Part shown: one piece after another, positions 1-11,213 of the stretch
How the letters are laid out: every line of letters begins with the position of its first letter
Position numbering within the stretch: position 1 is the stretch's first letter
Source of the DNA: Trema orientale
Lineage: Eukaryota; Streptophyta; Magnoliopsida; Rosales; Cannabaceae
Assembly: GCA_002914845.1 (NCBI GenBank)
Contig: JXTC01000118.1
Location: forward strand, 522,580-586,579
DNA length: 64,000 nucleotides
Direction of reading: 5' to 3'
Notes under the pieces: model-generated
Databases searched by the model: none
What the model saw: only the letters and a program-made list of their open reading frames with translations
What the model was told of the DNA's origin: nothing
Made by a program: the position numbers and the translations under genes

Positions 1-840
1 AAATTATTTTTCCTTAATCATCTCATGAGTCTCCTTCAGAATACAGTCTTGTACCATATGACCAATCCTGCACAAGCGAAGCAGAAGTTGGGCAAATGTT
101 CGTACTTGAAATGAACCCATAAAACATTTCCTTATGTACCCAGTTTTAAATAGGCACCTCTCCTAAGAGGTTGAGTGATGTTAATAAGTACCTGAACTCT
201 TAGGAATCTACCCAAGCAAGAGCCATTGTCATCTTTCTCCACCTCAATAGGTGATCCAAGCTTATTACCCAAAAGCATTCCAACTGTCTCATTCATACTG
301 TGAATAGGAATCCTATACATCTGGACCCAAAATTTGGTAAAGGTAAAAGCCCTCCATACCATATCAGAGATAACACATACCTTTTTTTAAGCACCAAAAG
401 ACTACAGTTGAAATGCCGCGGTTCTCCCTCCTGAACCATATCCCATTCAACATCGTGCCCAAAGGAAAAGAGAAAACTATCGACCTCTACCTCTTTGACT
501 AAGAACCCATTCTCCATCCTTCATAAATTTGCCATAGTACGCTCCAAAGTGCCCCGATGAGTCGGTTTCTGGGACAAAGTTATACCAACTAAACCAAACT
601 GAAACTCCTTCTATCCATTGTTAAATAAATCATCAGTCACTTCCATAACCTCTTCTTCCTCTGAGATTGTAAGATCTTTCCATAGATCAACAATGGAGTC
701 CATGGTCAAAACACAAGTTGAACCCAAAAGTAGCCTACTCTTAGAACCAGAGAGAGAAATTACCCCAATTAGATCGCTAGAAGACCCAAAAGGAATCGCC
801 AAAGTTCTCTTAGTTGGGACTCAGTAGACAAAACGCTAAA
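1..840 (-). pseudogene. LINE ORF1 N-terminal fragment (DUF4283 / zinc-knuckle type)
   Basis: This is the start of an L1-type plant LINE ORF1 (nucleic-acid-binding, gag-like protein). On the minus strand a leader near 800-830 runs into a likely start around 703 (MDSIVDLWKDLT...), followed by an acidic EEEE stretch typical of these proteins. The next part reads as a DUF4283-like region (FWVQMYRIPIHSMNETVG, then LGRFLRVQVLINITQPLRRG). At 40-100 the zinc knuckle (CFAC, then IGHMVQDC, pattern CX2CX4HX4C) is recognisable but split over two reading frames. Stops and frameshifts interrupt the whole reading. The rest of the element would lie left of position 1. It is separate from the LINE at 8304-13809, whose ORF1 begins further downstream in the protein. 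Family assignment is fairly sure; it is not functional. Confidence 0.75.
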
Positions 841-999
841 AAACAAGAGACTATTCACATGTAGCGTTGTCATAGAAGCACTATTCAGACGAGCAAAGTA
901 CTATTCATGAACTACCGTATACACCTTTTGATTTTAGAAATGTAATTTGGAGACTTTAGGTTTGACATTTTAATAGTTGAATGTATATATAAATATATA

Positions 1000-3990
1000 T
1001 ATGGGTCATGTTTCAATAGAGTTTTTTATTTTTGCTCTATAGATAAGTACTTTGATCAAGTTAAACTGACTACCAATAGCAAGTAATTTTTACCTACAAT
1101 TATTTCCATTCCAATTTTTTTAGAGAATCTTCTTTTCATTGAGTTTGGAATAAGATTTGGGAATGACTTTTTAAGGAAAATAATTTGGAATGGTTTTTTT
1201 TTTTAATCAAAATTATTAGGATTTAATAGTTTCATATATATGGTTTTTTTTAAAAGAGTTTTGATAATTTTTTTGAGATACACAATTTGTTTTTTTATTT
1301 TTTTATTTTTTAGGGATATACACGATATACATGATTTCATTTTTTTAGCTTTTTTTTTAACTAATACATGGTTAGTTTTTTTTTTTTTTTGGGAACCAAA
1401 TATACGTTAGTTACAATAAAAAAAACATGTTAGTTCCCCTAAAAAAATACATGTTAATTCTCTTAAAAAAAATACATGGTTAGTATTTCATTGTTTTATC
1501 TATTTTGAAATTATAAAAATGAATTTAATACATACACATATGTAGACTAAGGCTATATTTAGTAGGAGGAAAAAGGGAGAGAAAGGAAAAAGTAAGAGAG
1601 AAAATGGGAAAGAAAATGGAAAAATTGGTTATTTGGTGGGAAGGAAAATGGAGAGAAAGAGAAAATGGAGAAGAAAAGGGGAGGGAAAAAAGCGAGGTGG
1701 GGACCATAAAAATTTTCTACTCCAAATTAGAGAGAAAAATAGAAGAAAAAACACTTTAACCAATCACAAAAATAAATTTACCAAATTAGCCTTGCATATT
1801 AATTTTTAAAATCATTATATTGAGGGTAAAATAGTCATTTTTAAATAGGTTAGTTTTCTTTCCTCTCTTCATACTAAATAACTACGGAGAAAAGACACTT
1901 TTTTTTTCCATCTTATACATTTTCTTACTCTTTTAATTTTTCTTTCCCTCCTATTTTCTTTCCTCTCTACCAAACATAGCCTAAAATTATAAAAAAAACA
2001 TCAAGTTTCATATATAACTACTTATCAAAGCAAACTATTTAACACTTTCACCTATTCATATATATGACTCCATGAGAATAATAATGCTAATAATAATAAT
2101 AATAGTAGTTCCAAAGGCCAAAAAAGCCTATTAGCCTATTACACACCTTTAAGAGTAAGAGAAAATATTATGGGTATGACTAACTTGGGCCTAAAAGACT
2201 TTTTGTAAATTTTTTCAAAATGACATTTTTACAAGTGTCAAGGCTCGATCTTAACTTATAATCAAGAAATTTTTGGTCATGAAAATGCCATTATTTAGGA
2301 GTTTTTGATGGTTAAGAAAGTCTTTGACTATAGGTCAAGATGTCTTTAATACTTCTAAAAAGGTTAATTTCAAGAGAATGTACAAAAAAATCATTTTAGC
2401 CCAAGTTAGTTTTACTTATAACCTTTTCTCTTGAAAGCAACAAAGATAAGCAGAACTACTTATAAACTATTTTGATAATTCTGAAGATTAAAAAAAAGTC
2501 ATCATGTAGAGTATAACATGTTATTACTCAACCAAATAGCCACAAAGAATAATATTTGGAGCAAAATTTATTTAAACTACCATTTTCTGTCACGCGCAAG
2601 TCCATAATTCTAATCTATAGATGTATTTCTATGATTCTAATATTCATCTATAGAACCTGGTAAAAAGTAAAGTTACTTATGAATTTTATTGAAAAATGAC
2701 ATCTGTAGGTACTTCTGTTAATCATATATAAGCTTTTTTCTCGTATTAATTTCATTCTACTTCAATATTTTTTCAAAAATTAATCATCTTTAAACTTCAT
2801 TAATGATGATGTATATTCGTTGTTTTCATTTAAAATGACCATATACACATATAAATGTAACTGGATTGTATATTCGAAAGTATGCATGTTTATGTACAAT
2901 ACATTAAATTGATAACTAGGCTACCAACTAAGGCAAATAATATTTTGTTAAAAAAACAAAAAATATGTACTAACATTTTTTTTAACTCTTCAATCACGTC
3001 TTCATTGTTGCAAATATTATGCTCTCGTATGAATTTAAATATTCTAATATAGATTATATTATATAATATAATGTGAAAAAGGAAAAAACCAGTTTGAATT
3101 ATAATTATTCATTTTATTTATTTTTTTCAGGTCTATAATGTTTATTTAGTTCACTTTGTAATAGATGATATTAAGCTAAAGTGATGCATTCTTTTTTTTT
3201 TTTTTTCCAAAAAAGTAAATTTATAGTTGCAGGCATTTGTCATTTAGAAGAAGTTTTCATTAATTATATAGGACCAAAATATATTAATTTTTTTAGGAGA
3301 AAGTATGGGATCAAATTATAGAAATACATTTTTAATTCTTTTGTCTATTATATGGGTGAGAAAATTCGAAAATTAGTTTTCAAATTTAATAAAATAATTA
3401 TCAAATAATTAATCAAAAAAGTGACACATGCAAGAAAAAAATCAATGATTATCAACACATTTGATAGTTAATAAAAAAAAATTATGCAAAAATAATATTT
3501 TAATCAATAAGAATCAAATCATTAATAAAAAAATAGTTGATTTTTTTATGAAACACGTGAAATGAAAAAACAAAAGAAAGAAAGAGATAGGTGCGTGCAG
3601 GAGAAAATTTTAATCGTCTAAGGTTATCTAGGACTTCAAAAAATTAGTTACGTGTAGGAACAAAATTTTAAAAAAGAAAGGAAGAAATAAAAGGGAATGA
3701 ATAAAAGTATAGAAATCGAACATGGAATGAGAATGAAAACAAAAAAAGATAATAGAAAGATGATTGAAAAAAAAAAAAAACCTGTCCAATTCATAAGTCA
3801 TAAACAGGTTATCAATTTTTTTAATCATAAATAATTTTCTATATATATATATACACGTAATAATTATATTTTTCTCTTTTATAAAAGTACTAATATTATT
3901 ATAACCATCAGATTAAAATTCAATGGTCCAAATTAGAGTACCTATCCATAGAGCAAAGTCAAAAAACTCCATTGAAATATCATCCATATA
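1000..3990. repeat. 2.9-kb AT-rich stretch bounded by inverted repeats
   Basis: About 55 bp at 1000-1054 (beginning ATATGGGTCATGTTTCAA) recur in inverted orientation at 3936-3990 with roughly 85 percent identity by eye. Between them lies AT-rich DNA with poly-A/T runs and no credible gene, plus the Tourist-like element at 1551-1981. It may be a large non-autonomous DNA transposon, or two ends of smaller related MITEs that happen to face each other. No clear target-site duplication was found. Confidence 0.4.
1551..1981. mobile_element. Tourist-like MITE (PIF/Harbinger type)
   Basis: The element starts GGCTATATTTAGTAG and ends CTACCAAACATAGCC, which are inverted repeats of each other with few mismatches. 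It is flanked on both sides by TAA (1548-1550 and 1982-1984), the 3-bp target-site duplication typical of PIF/Harbinger (Tourist) MITEs. Its 431 bp are rich in purines on the left and pyrimidines on the right and have no coding capacity. Confidence 0.8.
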
Positions 3991-3993
3991 TAT

Positions 3994-4244
3994 GGGTTAT
4001 AATCTAATAGTTTTTTTTTTAAACTTATCTATAGGTATTTTTTTTTTAGTCTTTGGATCATTATCTGACGACTACCATGATTTGAGTAGTTAAATAATAA
4101 TAATAATAATAATAATAAATACACATTATTTAATGTTTTTCTCTTTCAATCTTTTATCATGAAAAGACGTGTGTGATTAATTTTAATTAGATAAAATAAT
4201 ACCTATAGATAGATAAAAAAAAAATACCTATTGGATTGGTACCC
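3994..4244. mobile_element. MITE, copy A of a three-copy family
   Basis: The left end (AATCTAATAG plus T-run, then CTATAGGTA) is an inverted version of the right end (ATACCTATAGAT, A-run, ATACCTATTGGATTGG). Two better preserved relatives lie at 41702-41941 and 49022-49267. The interior holds a short AAT microsatellite at about 4093-4118. No coding sequence. The flanking duplication is not clear. Confidence 0.65.
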
Positions 4245-4462
4245 TCTATATTTATACAATATAATTATTTGCGATCAAATTAACATATGGAGCAAAGAAA
4301 AGCAAATGAAATGAAATAAAATGGGAAATGGTTTCATAATTGTTTGGATTGAGTTTATTTAAATGAACAACATTAGAATGAGCAAGACTCCTTTAAGTTA
4401 ATTAATTACACTTTTGGCTACAAGTATACGAACTCAAAATATGTCGTTGGATAGATGTAGTG

Positions 4463-5448
4463 GGGGTGTTCAATCCGCACCATCCGATCCAGTATGCACG
4501 ATCTGATCCAATCCAATATGTAAAGCACGGATATCCGCACATGTGCAAATTTGATGAAATTTTGAAATCCGCATTTCCGTGAATTAGATATATTTTTTAT
4601 TGTGAAAGTAACTGATCCAATTCAATCCACACTTAAATTATATATATTAAAAAATATATATTTATATATATAATATAAATTTTTTATAATTAATATATTT
4701 TGTATTTCTTTTTTGTTTGGCATGCTTATTTTAGATTTTAATAGATTGTATGTATTTTTTTCAATTAAAAAAAATGCTAAAATTGATGAGTAGTAGCTAA
4801 AATTGTAATAAAAGCCCATGTTCTAAAAATGAATAATCCATAATAAGAAAAGTGAAAGTTAGGCCTTGTGCGACATTTTTAGAAAAAATAAAAGAAATAC
4901 AGCAGACTCTATTTTTTGTAGATTCGGTATGATTTTTATTAGAAAAATGCCATTTTAAAACCATATTTAGAAAAATACTATTTTTTTTAAATAATAACTA
5001 GTAACTAGTAGCTAGTTTTCGAGTACTGGTAAAAGATATTTATAACTGGTAACTGGTGACCAATTTTCAGAAACTGATAACTAGTAACCATTTTAAAAAT
5101 GATTTTTTAAAAATATTTTTTAAAAGTGATATTTTTCTAATAAAAATCGCACGGGAATTGGGAAAAAAATTGACCTCTGTATTTTTGTAATCCTTTTAAT
5201 TTTTATAGGTAAAAGTATTAGAAATCGATAAGAAAATAATATAAAGCCCAATTATAAAGGTTTATTATCTATAGCCAGATAACTAATGTAAAGTAACCCA
5301 TCCAACCCGCATATTTGTAGATTGGATTGGATTGGTTAAAAAGTTTTATACGGATTAGATTAAATATGATTTCTGAAATCTGCACTATGTGCGGATCAGA
5401 TATAGTTTCCTAAAAAAAGTAAGAATTAGATTGGATGAATACCGTAGG
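4463..5448. mobile_element. Probable hAT-type non-autonomous element
   Basis: The left end reads GGGGTGTTCAATCCGCAC and the right end, read inverted, begins close to GGTATTCATCCAATC. Internal words such as GCGGATATCCGCAC and GATTGGATTGG recur in both halves in opposite orientation. Candidate 8-bp flanks ATGTAGTG (4455-4462) and ACGTAGTT (5449-5456) match at 6 of 8 positions. No transposase reading frame. A smaller inverted-repeat element lies inside it (4925-5152). Confidence 0.5.
4925..5152. mobile_element. Small MITE nested in the hAT-like element
   Basis: About 35 bp at 4925-4961 (GATTTTTATTAGAAAAATG followed by CCATTTTAAAA) recur inverted at about 5118-5152. The interior contains repeated variants of AACTGGTAACTAG. 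It is too short to encode anything. Confidence 0.5.
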
Positions 5449-6360
5449 ACGTAGTTCCTATTAACAAAAATATAAATTAATTATGCCTGATATAAATCAA
5501 TAGAAAAAAGAATTTAGAAACAATTGGTTAATATTACTTAAGGTAAAGATTGGGACACTAAAATCTTGCACCAAAAGCTTACATCATTTTTAGTCATATA
5601 ACTTTAAATAATGCGGTCCTACTTTCAAAAAGAAAGTAGTTAAAATGAATTTCACTTCATGTGGTATAAGTTTTTGGTGTAAGATATTGGTATCCACAGT
5701 GGTGGAGCAAAAAATATTTCTTAGGGGGGCAAAAATAGAAATAAAAATTTTAGCTAACTTAGATAAAGATTCAATAAAGGTTAATTTGTTTGCATATTTT
5801 TCAAGTTTAATCTCAAACATCTAGATTATGATCTAACATTAGTTTTCCTAATTTCGTATTTGTAATAAGATACGTAAAGGGGATTTTCACACTATTTGAT
5901 GTTATATTATCATTATTTTCTCATATATAGAATATTGAGTTTAATTTATATTTAAAATACCTTCCAGATTAAAAATATAAATCCCACTTATTTCATAAAA
6001 TCTACGAATTAGAAGAAGGAAAAAAAAATGATGTAAGATGTACAAAAATATTGTTTTTCATATAATATATATGTATTACAAATAAAACATCAAAACTAAA
6101 TATGCCGGTGAACTGAAAATTTTTTAAAATACACTAATATAAAATATATATGCAAATTTACCTATAAATATATCTATAAATACAAACAAATCTCATATGT
6201 ATCTGTTGCCTAATATAATATAATAATTGCTAGTTGTCTATTCCAATAAATTTAAAGAAATGAATAAGTTATTGATAAAAGTTAGAGAAAAAAAATAGAG
6301 GTAAAAAGAAATGAAGATAAGCCATTTGAAATTCCAAATTAAAGAGATTGATGATATTTA

Positions 6361-6811
6361 GGCTATGTTTAGAAGTTGGAGTTTAGTAGGGAAAAAAATT
6401 GTGAGGGAAAAGTTAACAGAAAAAAAGAGGAAAAATATTTTCCTAAGCTTCTATAAAATTTAGTTTTCAGAACTTTTTTTTCTCATAATCTTTTCATTAT
6501 AATTTAGGACGTGTCTACAGTAGAGGCGTCCCTACGTAAGGCCCTGTTTATACACCGTTTGATGGGAATCTGTGTATAAACAGATTCCCCACAGATTCTC
6601 ATCAAACGGTGTATAAACAGGGCCTTACGTAGGGGCGCCCCTACTAAAGCTGCCTCCTATAATTTAAATCCTTCAAATTTACTGAAAATATCCCCTACAG
6701 AACCTACGTAAAATTTTTTCCTTCAATCTTTGATAAAATCCAAATAAAAAAAATAGAATTCCTAAGAATTTATTTTTTTTCCTTCCTAAAATCAAAGATA
6801 CAAATGGAGTC
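6361..6811. mobile_element. Tourist-like element nested in the hAT element
   Basis: It begins GGCTATGTTTAGAAG and ends CAAATGGAGTC, flanked by TTA on both sides (6358-6360 and 6812-6814), as expected of PIF/Harbinger MITEs. The terminal repeats are diverged. It contains the hairpin palindrome at 6514-6651, so the nest is three levels deep. Confidence 0.6.
6514..6651. repeat. 138-bp near-perfect palindrome (foldback MITE or hairpin locus)
   Basis: The left arm (6514-6574) includes TACGTAAGGCCCTGTTTATA and ACCGTTTGATGGGAATCTGTG. The right arm (about 6591-6651) is its reverse complement with only a few mismatches. The 16-bp centre allows a second local hairpin, because GGAATCTGT and AACAGATTCC also pair. 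It is far more GC-rich than its surroundings and has no coding capacity. It looks like a recently inserted foldback MITE; transcription would give a long RNA hairpin. Confidence 0.75.
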
Positions 6812-7347
6812 TTAAGGATTGAAAAAATAACTAATCTAATTTTAAATGGATTTAACTATAAAAAATTTAAATTTAATAAGAAAAATTAAGAATTAATTGA
6901 TTTAATATATAAATATTATATATATAATTGTTTGGATTTTTCTTTTTTCCAAAAATCCAGGGCATTTGCCCCATTGTCTTAGCGTGGCTCCGCCACTGGG
7001 TGTCCATAGCATCACTCTCTTACTTATATATCATAAATTTACATCAGTTAATTATTAGACTTTTTGCTGTCTACTAATCGAGTCTGTGCCTAGTCATAGT
7101 TTTGTGGAAGATTATATCTAAATTATTATTATTAAATTAAATGTTACAATTTTATTTTTTACGGGACCAAAAGCGAGATTACATCCTTACTTTCATGTAA
7201 CAGTCTATATGTATACTTCAGTACACAAATATATGTGCATATATCGATTGGAAATTGATAGATTGATGCTTCTATAAGGGACCGCCGTGCCGAGTAATAT
7301 ATACATACATGTACTTGAAAAAAAATTTACCAACCCTCATATGTGTT

Positions 7348-8075
7348 AGAGCTGTCAAAAGGGATGAGCCGGCTTATTAGCACAGCTTAAGCACAACACG
7401 ATACGCCAAGCCAAAATGTAAACTATGCCGAGCTTATAACTTCAGTATAATGGGTTGAACATGACACGACATGCCTGTAGGTACGACATGACACAATCTA
7501 TTAGCACGACATAGCAAGAAATGCTAGCATATAGATACGATATGTTAGCACGTTATACATGTATTATTATAAATTATTTTTCCAATATACAAGTGCCAAT
7601 GTAATTGGGAGACACTATATAATCAATTAGTTTGGAACATTTCACAAGTTTTTAATTTTTTTCGTTCTTCTTTGGTGTTAAAATAATTTTATCTTTAATT
7701 TAGTACGTTAATTTTTTTTATATATACATTTGAATAATTTAGAAAAAAGAACATTTATATAATGGTACTAAGATTAATAAAATTTACTAATTAAATAAGT
7801 TAATTTTAGCCCAAATGAACTAACACATCTAGGCAGGTGGGCTGACATAAACTACGACATGATATGACATGACATGAACTACGACATGACACGACACATT
7901 TGAGCATGGGCCAATGAGCTGTATTGGATCAGTGATTTTGAACTTTAGATATGACATGACATAACATGACTAAAAAATGAGCACGGCACAACATAATAAG
8001 AAAATACATTTGTGCCCAACCTAAAACGGTCGCGCCGGCACGACACGGCACAGCACAATACATTTGATAGCTCTA
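7348..8075. mobile_element. hAT-type MITE (AGAGCTGTCAA ends)
   Basis: Ends AGAGCTGTCAA at the left and TTTGATAGCTCTA at the right form the TIR. Flanks TATGTGTT (7340-7347) and TATGTGGT (8076-8083) match at 7 of 8 bases. The interior is made of degenerate short words (ACGACATGACA, GCACGGCACA) usual in this MITE type. No coding sequence. Confidence 0.75.
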
Positions 8076-8283
8076 TATGTGGTTAAAGAACCTTTTTTTT
8101 TTAAGAAGAAAAATCATCTGATTAAGATTTATGGAGTTAACTGTTGGGACTATGTACAAATAGTTAGATCATTAATCGTATACTTTCATATATTCACATT
8201 AGCCTGGTAACTAAGAAAAAACTAGTTTGTAGTGTGTGGTCATGTAGTACATATAGTATGAAGGAATTTAGAATTACCGAATG

Positions 8284-8306
8284 TCAATGTCCAAAGCGGA
8301 CATTGA
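8284..8306. repeat. 9-bp perfect inverted repeat at the LINE left boundary
   Basis: TCAATGTCC, a 5-bp spacer and GGACATTGA form a perfect small palindrome exactly where LINE-derived sequence stops on the left. It could have arisen during end repair of the insertion. Confidence 0.5.
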
Positions 8307-10431
8307 TTTATCTTTTGACTGGATTACCTACAATATGTTTCCACACAATCTATAAAGGCATTGGCTTCCCACTTTGTAGCCCGGCCTCATAAACGGATAT
8401 AATCTGCAAAAGCCAAGTGAGTAAAGCTAGGACCATTCGTAGAGAGCTTAATGCCACATAATTGATCTGCTTCCTCCGCTCGCTCCAATAATCTAGACAA
8501 AACTTCTTCCTCCGCTCGCTCCAATAATCTAGACAAAACTTCTCCACAAAGGATGAAGATATAAGTATAAATTGGGTCCTTTTGCCTCAAACCCTCTTCC
8601 AACTTAACCTTAATAAACGAAGAACTATTTACCAAGATATTTAAGCTCAGGGTAGTAACATAGGCCATAATCCACTTAACAAAGCCTTTTGGAAAGCCAA
8701 ACTTTTCTAGAACAATCCGAATAAAAGGCCACTCTAATCTATCATACGCTTTTTCCATATCCAACTTAAGCATCATAAGACCGTGCCAACCTTTTCTCGA
8801 CTTGAGAGTATGAACCAATTCCTGGGCTACTAAGGTATTATCCCTTATGCTCCTTCCTTTCACAAAAGTATTTTGGTTTGGAGATATGAGGAGTGGGAGC
8901 AAGGGTTTAATACGATTAGCTAATATCTTTGAGATCACCTTATAGACAGTGTTGCATAAACTAATATAGCAACAATTATTTAACCTCGAAGGATGCTCCA
9001 TCTTCGGGATCAAGATGATATTTGCGTCATTTAACTCTGGCTAGAGGTAACCTGAACTGAAAAAGTCTTGCACCATTACTGGAACAACATACTTCACTAT
9101 ACTCCAATAAGCTTTAAAGAAAAGTCCCAGTATCCTATCAGGTCCCGGAGATTTATTCGTGTCCATACTCCATAAAACAGAGGTAATCTTATTACCAGGT
9201 AAGGCTGACAGAGACTCCCAATGTGAGGGACAAATCTGGGAGGGGTTTAATCCATCGAGATAATCCAGGCAACCATCGTGATTGGACTAAAAAAGTGCAC
9301 GAAACTTGTTAGTTAAAGCATCGATGATCTCCTTCCATCCATTCGGCCATCGCTTGTCATCACTTCTAACAAACTGAATATGATTCCTTGTCCTCCTCGC
9401 CATAATGGTCGTGAAGAAAAACTTCGTGCATCAATCACCTATTCTCACCCACTGGATCTTCGACTTTTGTCTCCAGAATATCTCTTCCCACATTAATAAC
9501 TCATTCAACCATGTAGTAGCCTTACACACTGTTTGAGTTGCCGATTCCAAATGGGGGAGCTTTTGTAATTTGTTAACCTCTTCCCTTGCTTTTTTGAATT
9601 GGGTGAGAATAAATTGAACTTTGTTCCATTTCCACAGAGTCTGCTTAGAGTCTCCAATCCAGCGATCTAGTTGAATCTCATGAACCTGATGATGTGCCCG
9701 AGACTAAGTAGATTTAACAACCCAATGACTCCTGACATCCAGCATCCATATAGCTTTACCTCAGAAAGGTTTAACACCATCAACTTTATTACCATCTCTA
9801 TATAACAAAATGGACAATGATCAAAGGTGTTATCTATCAAGTTAGTCACCCTCACATGAGGGAACAATTCACTCCAACTAACCAACACAATAGCATGATC
9901 CAAGATTCAAAGATGCCCAACTCATTCAGACATTCTCTCATAGCCCCCGATAAGGAACCCAAACCCCTAGGCGAAGGATCTCGAGACCAAGATTCAGAAT
10001 CAAGCATCACACCATTAAAATCTCAGATGATCAATCTCAAGTCCGGGGAATTTTGTAAAATTTTCAGAATAAAGGCCCAAAATGGACGTCGCATCAACGC
10101 CGCCGGTGGACCATAAACCGTGAAAAGATTCCACGGAACACCAGGTGGATTAGAGTAAACAATACAAGAAATCAAATTTCTCGACACATAGAATTCTAGC
10201 TCTACTCCATCCCGCCAAGCAACATAGAATCCACCGATGCAGCTAATAGGAGGGATAAAACACATATTGTAGTAATAGAGTTGTCTCAGTCTCAACCTCG
10301 TTCATTCTTCTAAAATCATAATCTCCAATAAATAACCACATCTAATTTGTGAGAAGAAACCAAAGCCCTCAAGTTTTAAACTGTTAGAGGTTGGGCAAGA
10401 CCTCTACAATTCCAGGCTAGAAGAATCATAA
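8304..10431 (-). pseudogene. LINE ORF2, endonuclease and reverse transcriptase part
   Basis: Non-LTR retrotransposon polyprotein that nicks the target and reverse-transcribes LINE RNA. It opens near 10431 with LLAWNCRGLAQP, the usual plant-LINE endonuclease start. A GDFNGV-like block follows (minus strand, about 10020), then DHCPILL-like residues near 9810. Reverse transcriptase runs from about 9180 (KSPGPD) through LIPKMEHPSRLNNCCYISLC, KLDMEKAYDRLEWPF and LRQKDPI to AFADY, where the catalytic FADD is altered. It then continues past stops to about 8304 (SSQKINQ). An in-frame 12-residue tandem duplication lies at 8471-8542. Many stops and frameshifts make this a clear pseudogene. Its C-terminal continuation is on the opposite strand from 11214. 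Confidence 0.85.
8471..8542 (-). repeat. Tandem 36-bp duplication inside LINE reverse transcriptase
   Basis: Two adjacent identical 36-bp units (8471-8506 and 8507-8542) duplicate 12 residues (EEVLSRLLERAE) in frame within the polymerase. Confidence 0.9.
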
Positions 10432-11213
10432 CTATCGTGTAGAACTTTTCGGCCGATCTTCATAGACCAGTAGTAAAAAACCTGAACATTGCAATTTTCA
10501 GTCAATAAGTTACCTTTGCTAACCATGCCTTCCACATTCTCATGTAGCATCTGCTTCAAACTTCGGCTAGGTGGGGTCAAAACCAGACTCTTTACAAGGT
10601 CGCCAGGACTAAAAGGCTTATCAGGGACCTCTAGGGGAGCTTTCTTAGAGAATAAAAGGCTCGATTCCTCTACACCTTTATTAATTAAGGTCCAGCCTGG
10701 ATTAGCAGCCACAAAGTCCTAAGCTAGCTTCAGAATATCAATTTTCGGAGCCAACTCAGGCATATCAGTTGGATGAGCCACTGGAATGATAAAGGACTGG
10801 GCCTTCCTCTTTCTCGATCCCTTCTGTGCCCACCATTCTTTCACAAAGGGTGTATGAGCAAATAGGGCCTGATCGGCCCTAAACTGATCCACCTCAGAAG
10901 GGGCCCGAAAACACTCCAAAATCTCATTAAAATATGACTCCAGAAAAAATCAATGATCAACTAAAATCCCCATAAAAGTCCCAAAGTATTTAAAATCCCC
11001 TTTCCTTTTTGTTCTATCGTATCCACCAGATGGTCCATAATGACCATCTTGACTGGTCTCAATCATCTGGATGACTATTGCAGAGTTTTCCACAGAGGGA
11101 ATTATACCTTTAGGTGATCCACCACCTTTCTCTAACTCATACGAGGATGAGAAAACACCTCCAGCATATTCTAAAACTATCACAGTAGGCTTGTTAGTAG
11201 GAAAGTCACCATA
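10404..11213 (-). pseudogene. LINE ORF1, middle to C-terminal part
   Basis: Low-complexity, charged ORF1 tail upstream of the endonuclease in the same orientation. It is spread over several open stretches (11213-10950, 10919-10719, 10712-10404) with stops between them. It overlaps the start of ORF2 by a few bases, as is common in LINEs. The N-terminal DUF4283-like domain is absent; the sequence is cut off at 11213, where the plus-strand half begins. Its function in an intact element would be RNA binding; here it is dead. Confidence 0.6.

Larger units (their letters stand above)
5697..6998. mobile_element. Non-autonomous hAT element with CAGTGGCGGAGC-type ends
   Basis: The element starts CAGTGGTGGAGC and ends GCTCCGCCACTG, a TIR pair of the kind common on plant hAT elements. 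The flanks GGTATCCA (5689-5696) and GGTGTCCA (6999-7006) agree at 7 of 8 bases, the 8-bp target duplication expected for hAT. The 1.3 kb carry no recognisable transposase. A Tourist-like element at 6361-6811 has inserted inside it. Confidence 0.8.

Noticed and set aside
1525..1707. 60-codon minus-strand frame
   Set aside because: It lies inside the pyrimidine-rich arm of a Tourist-like MITE and is low-complexity.
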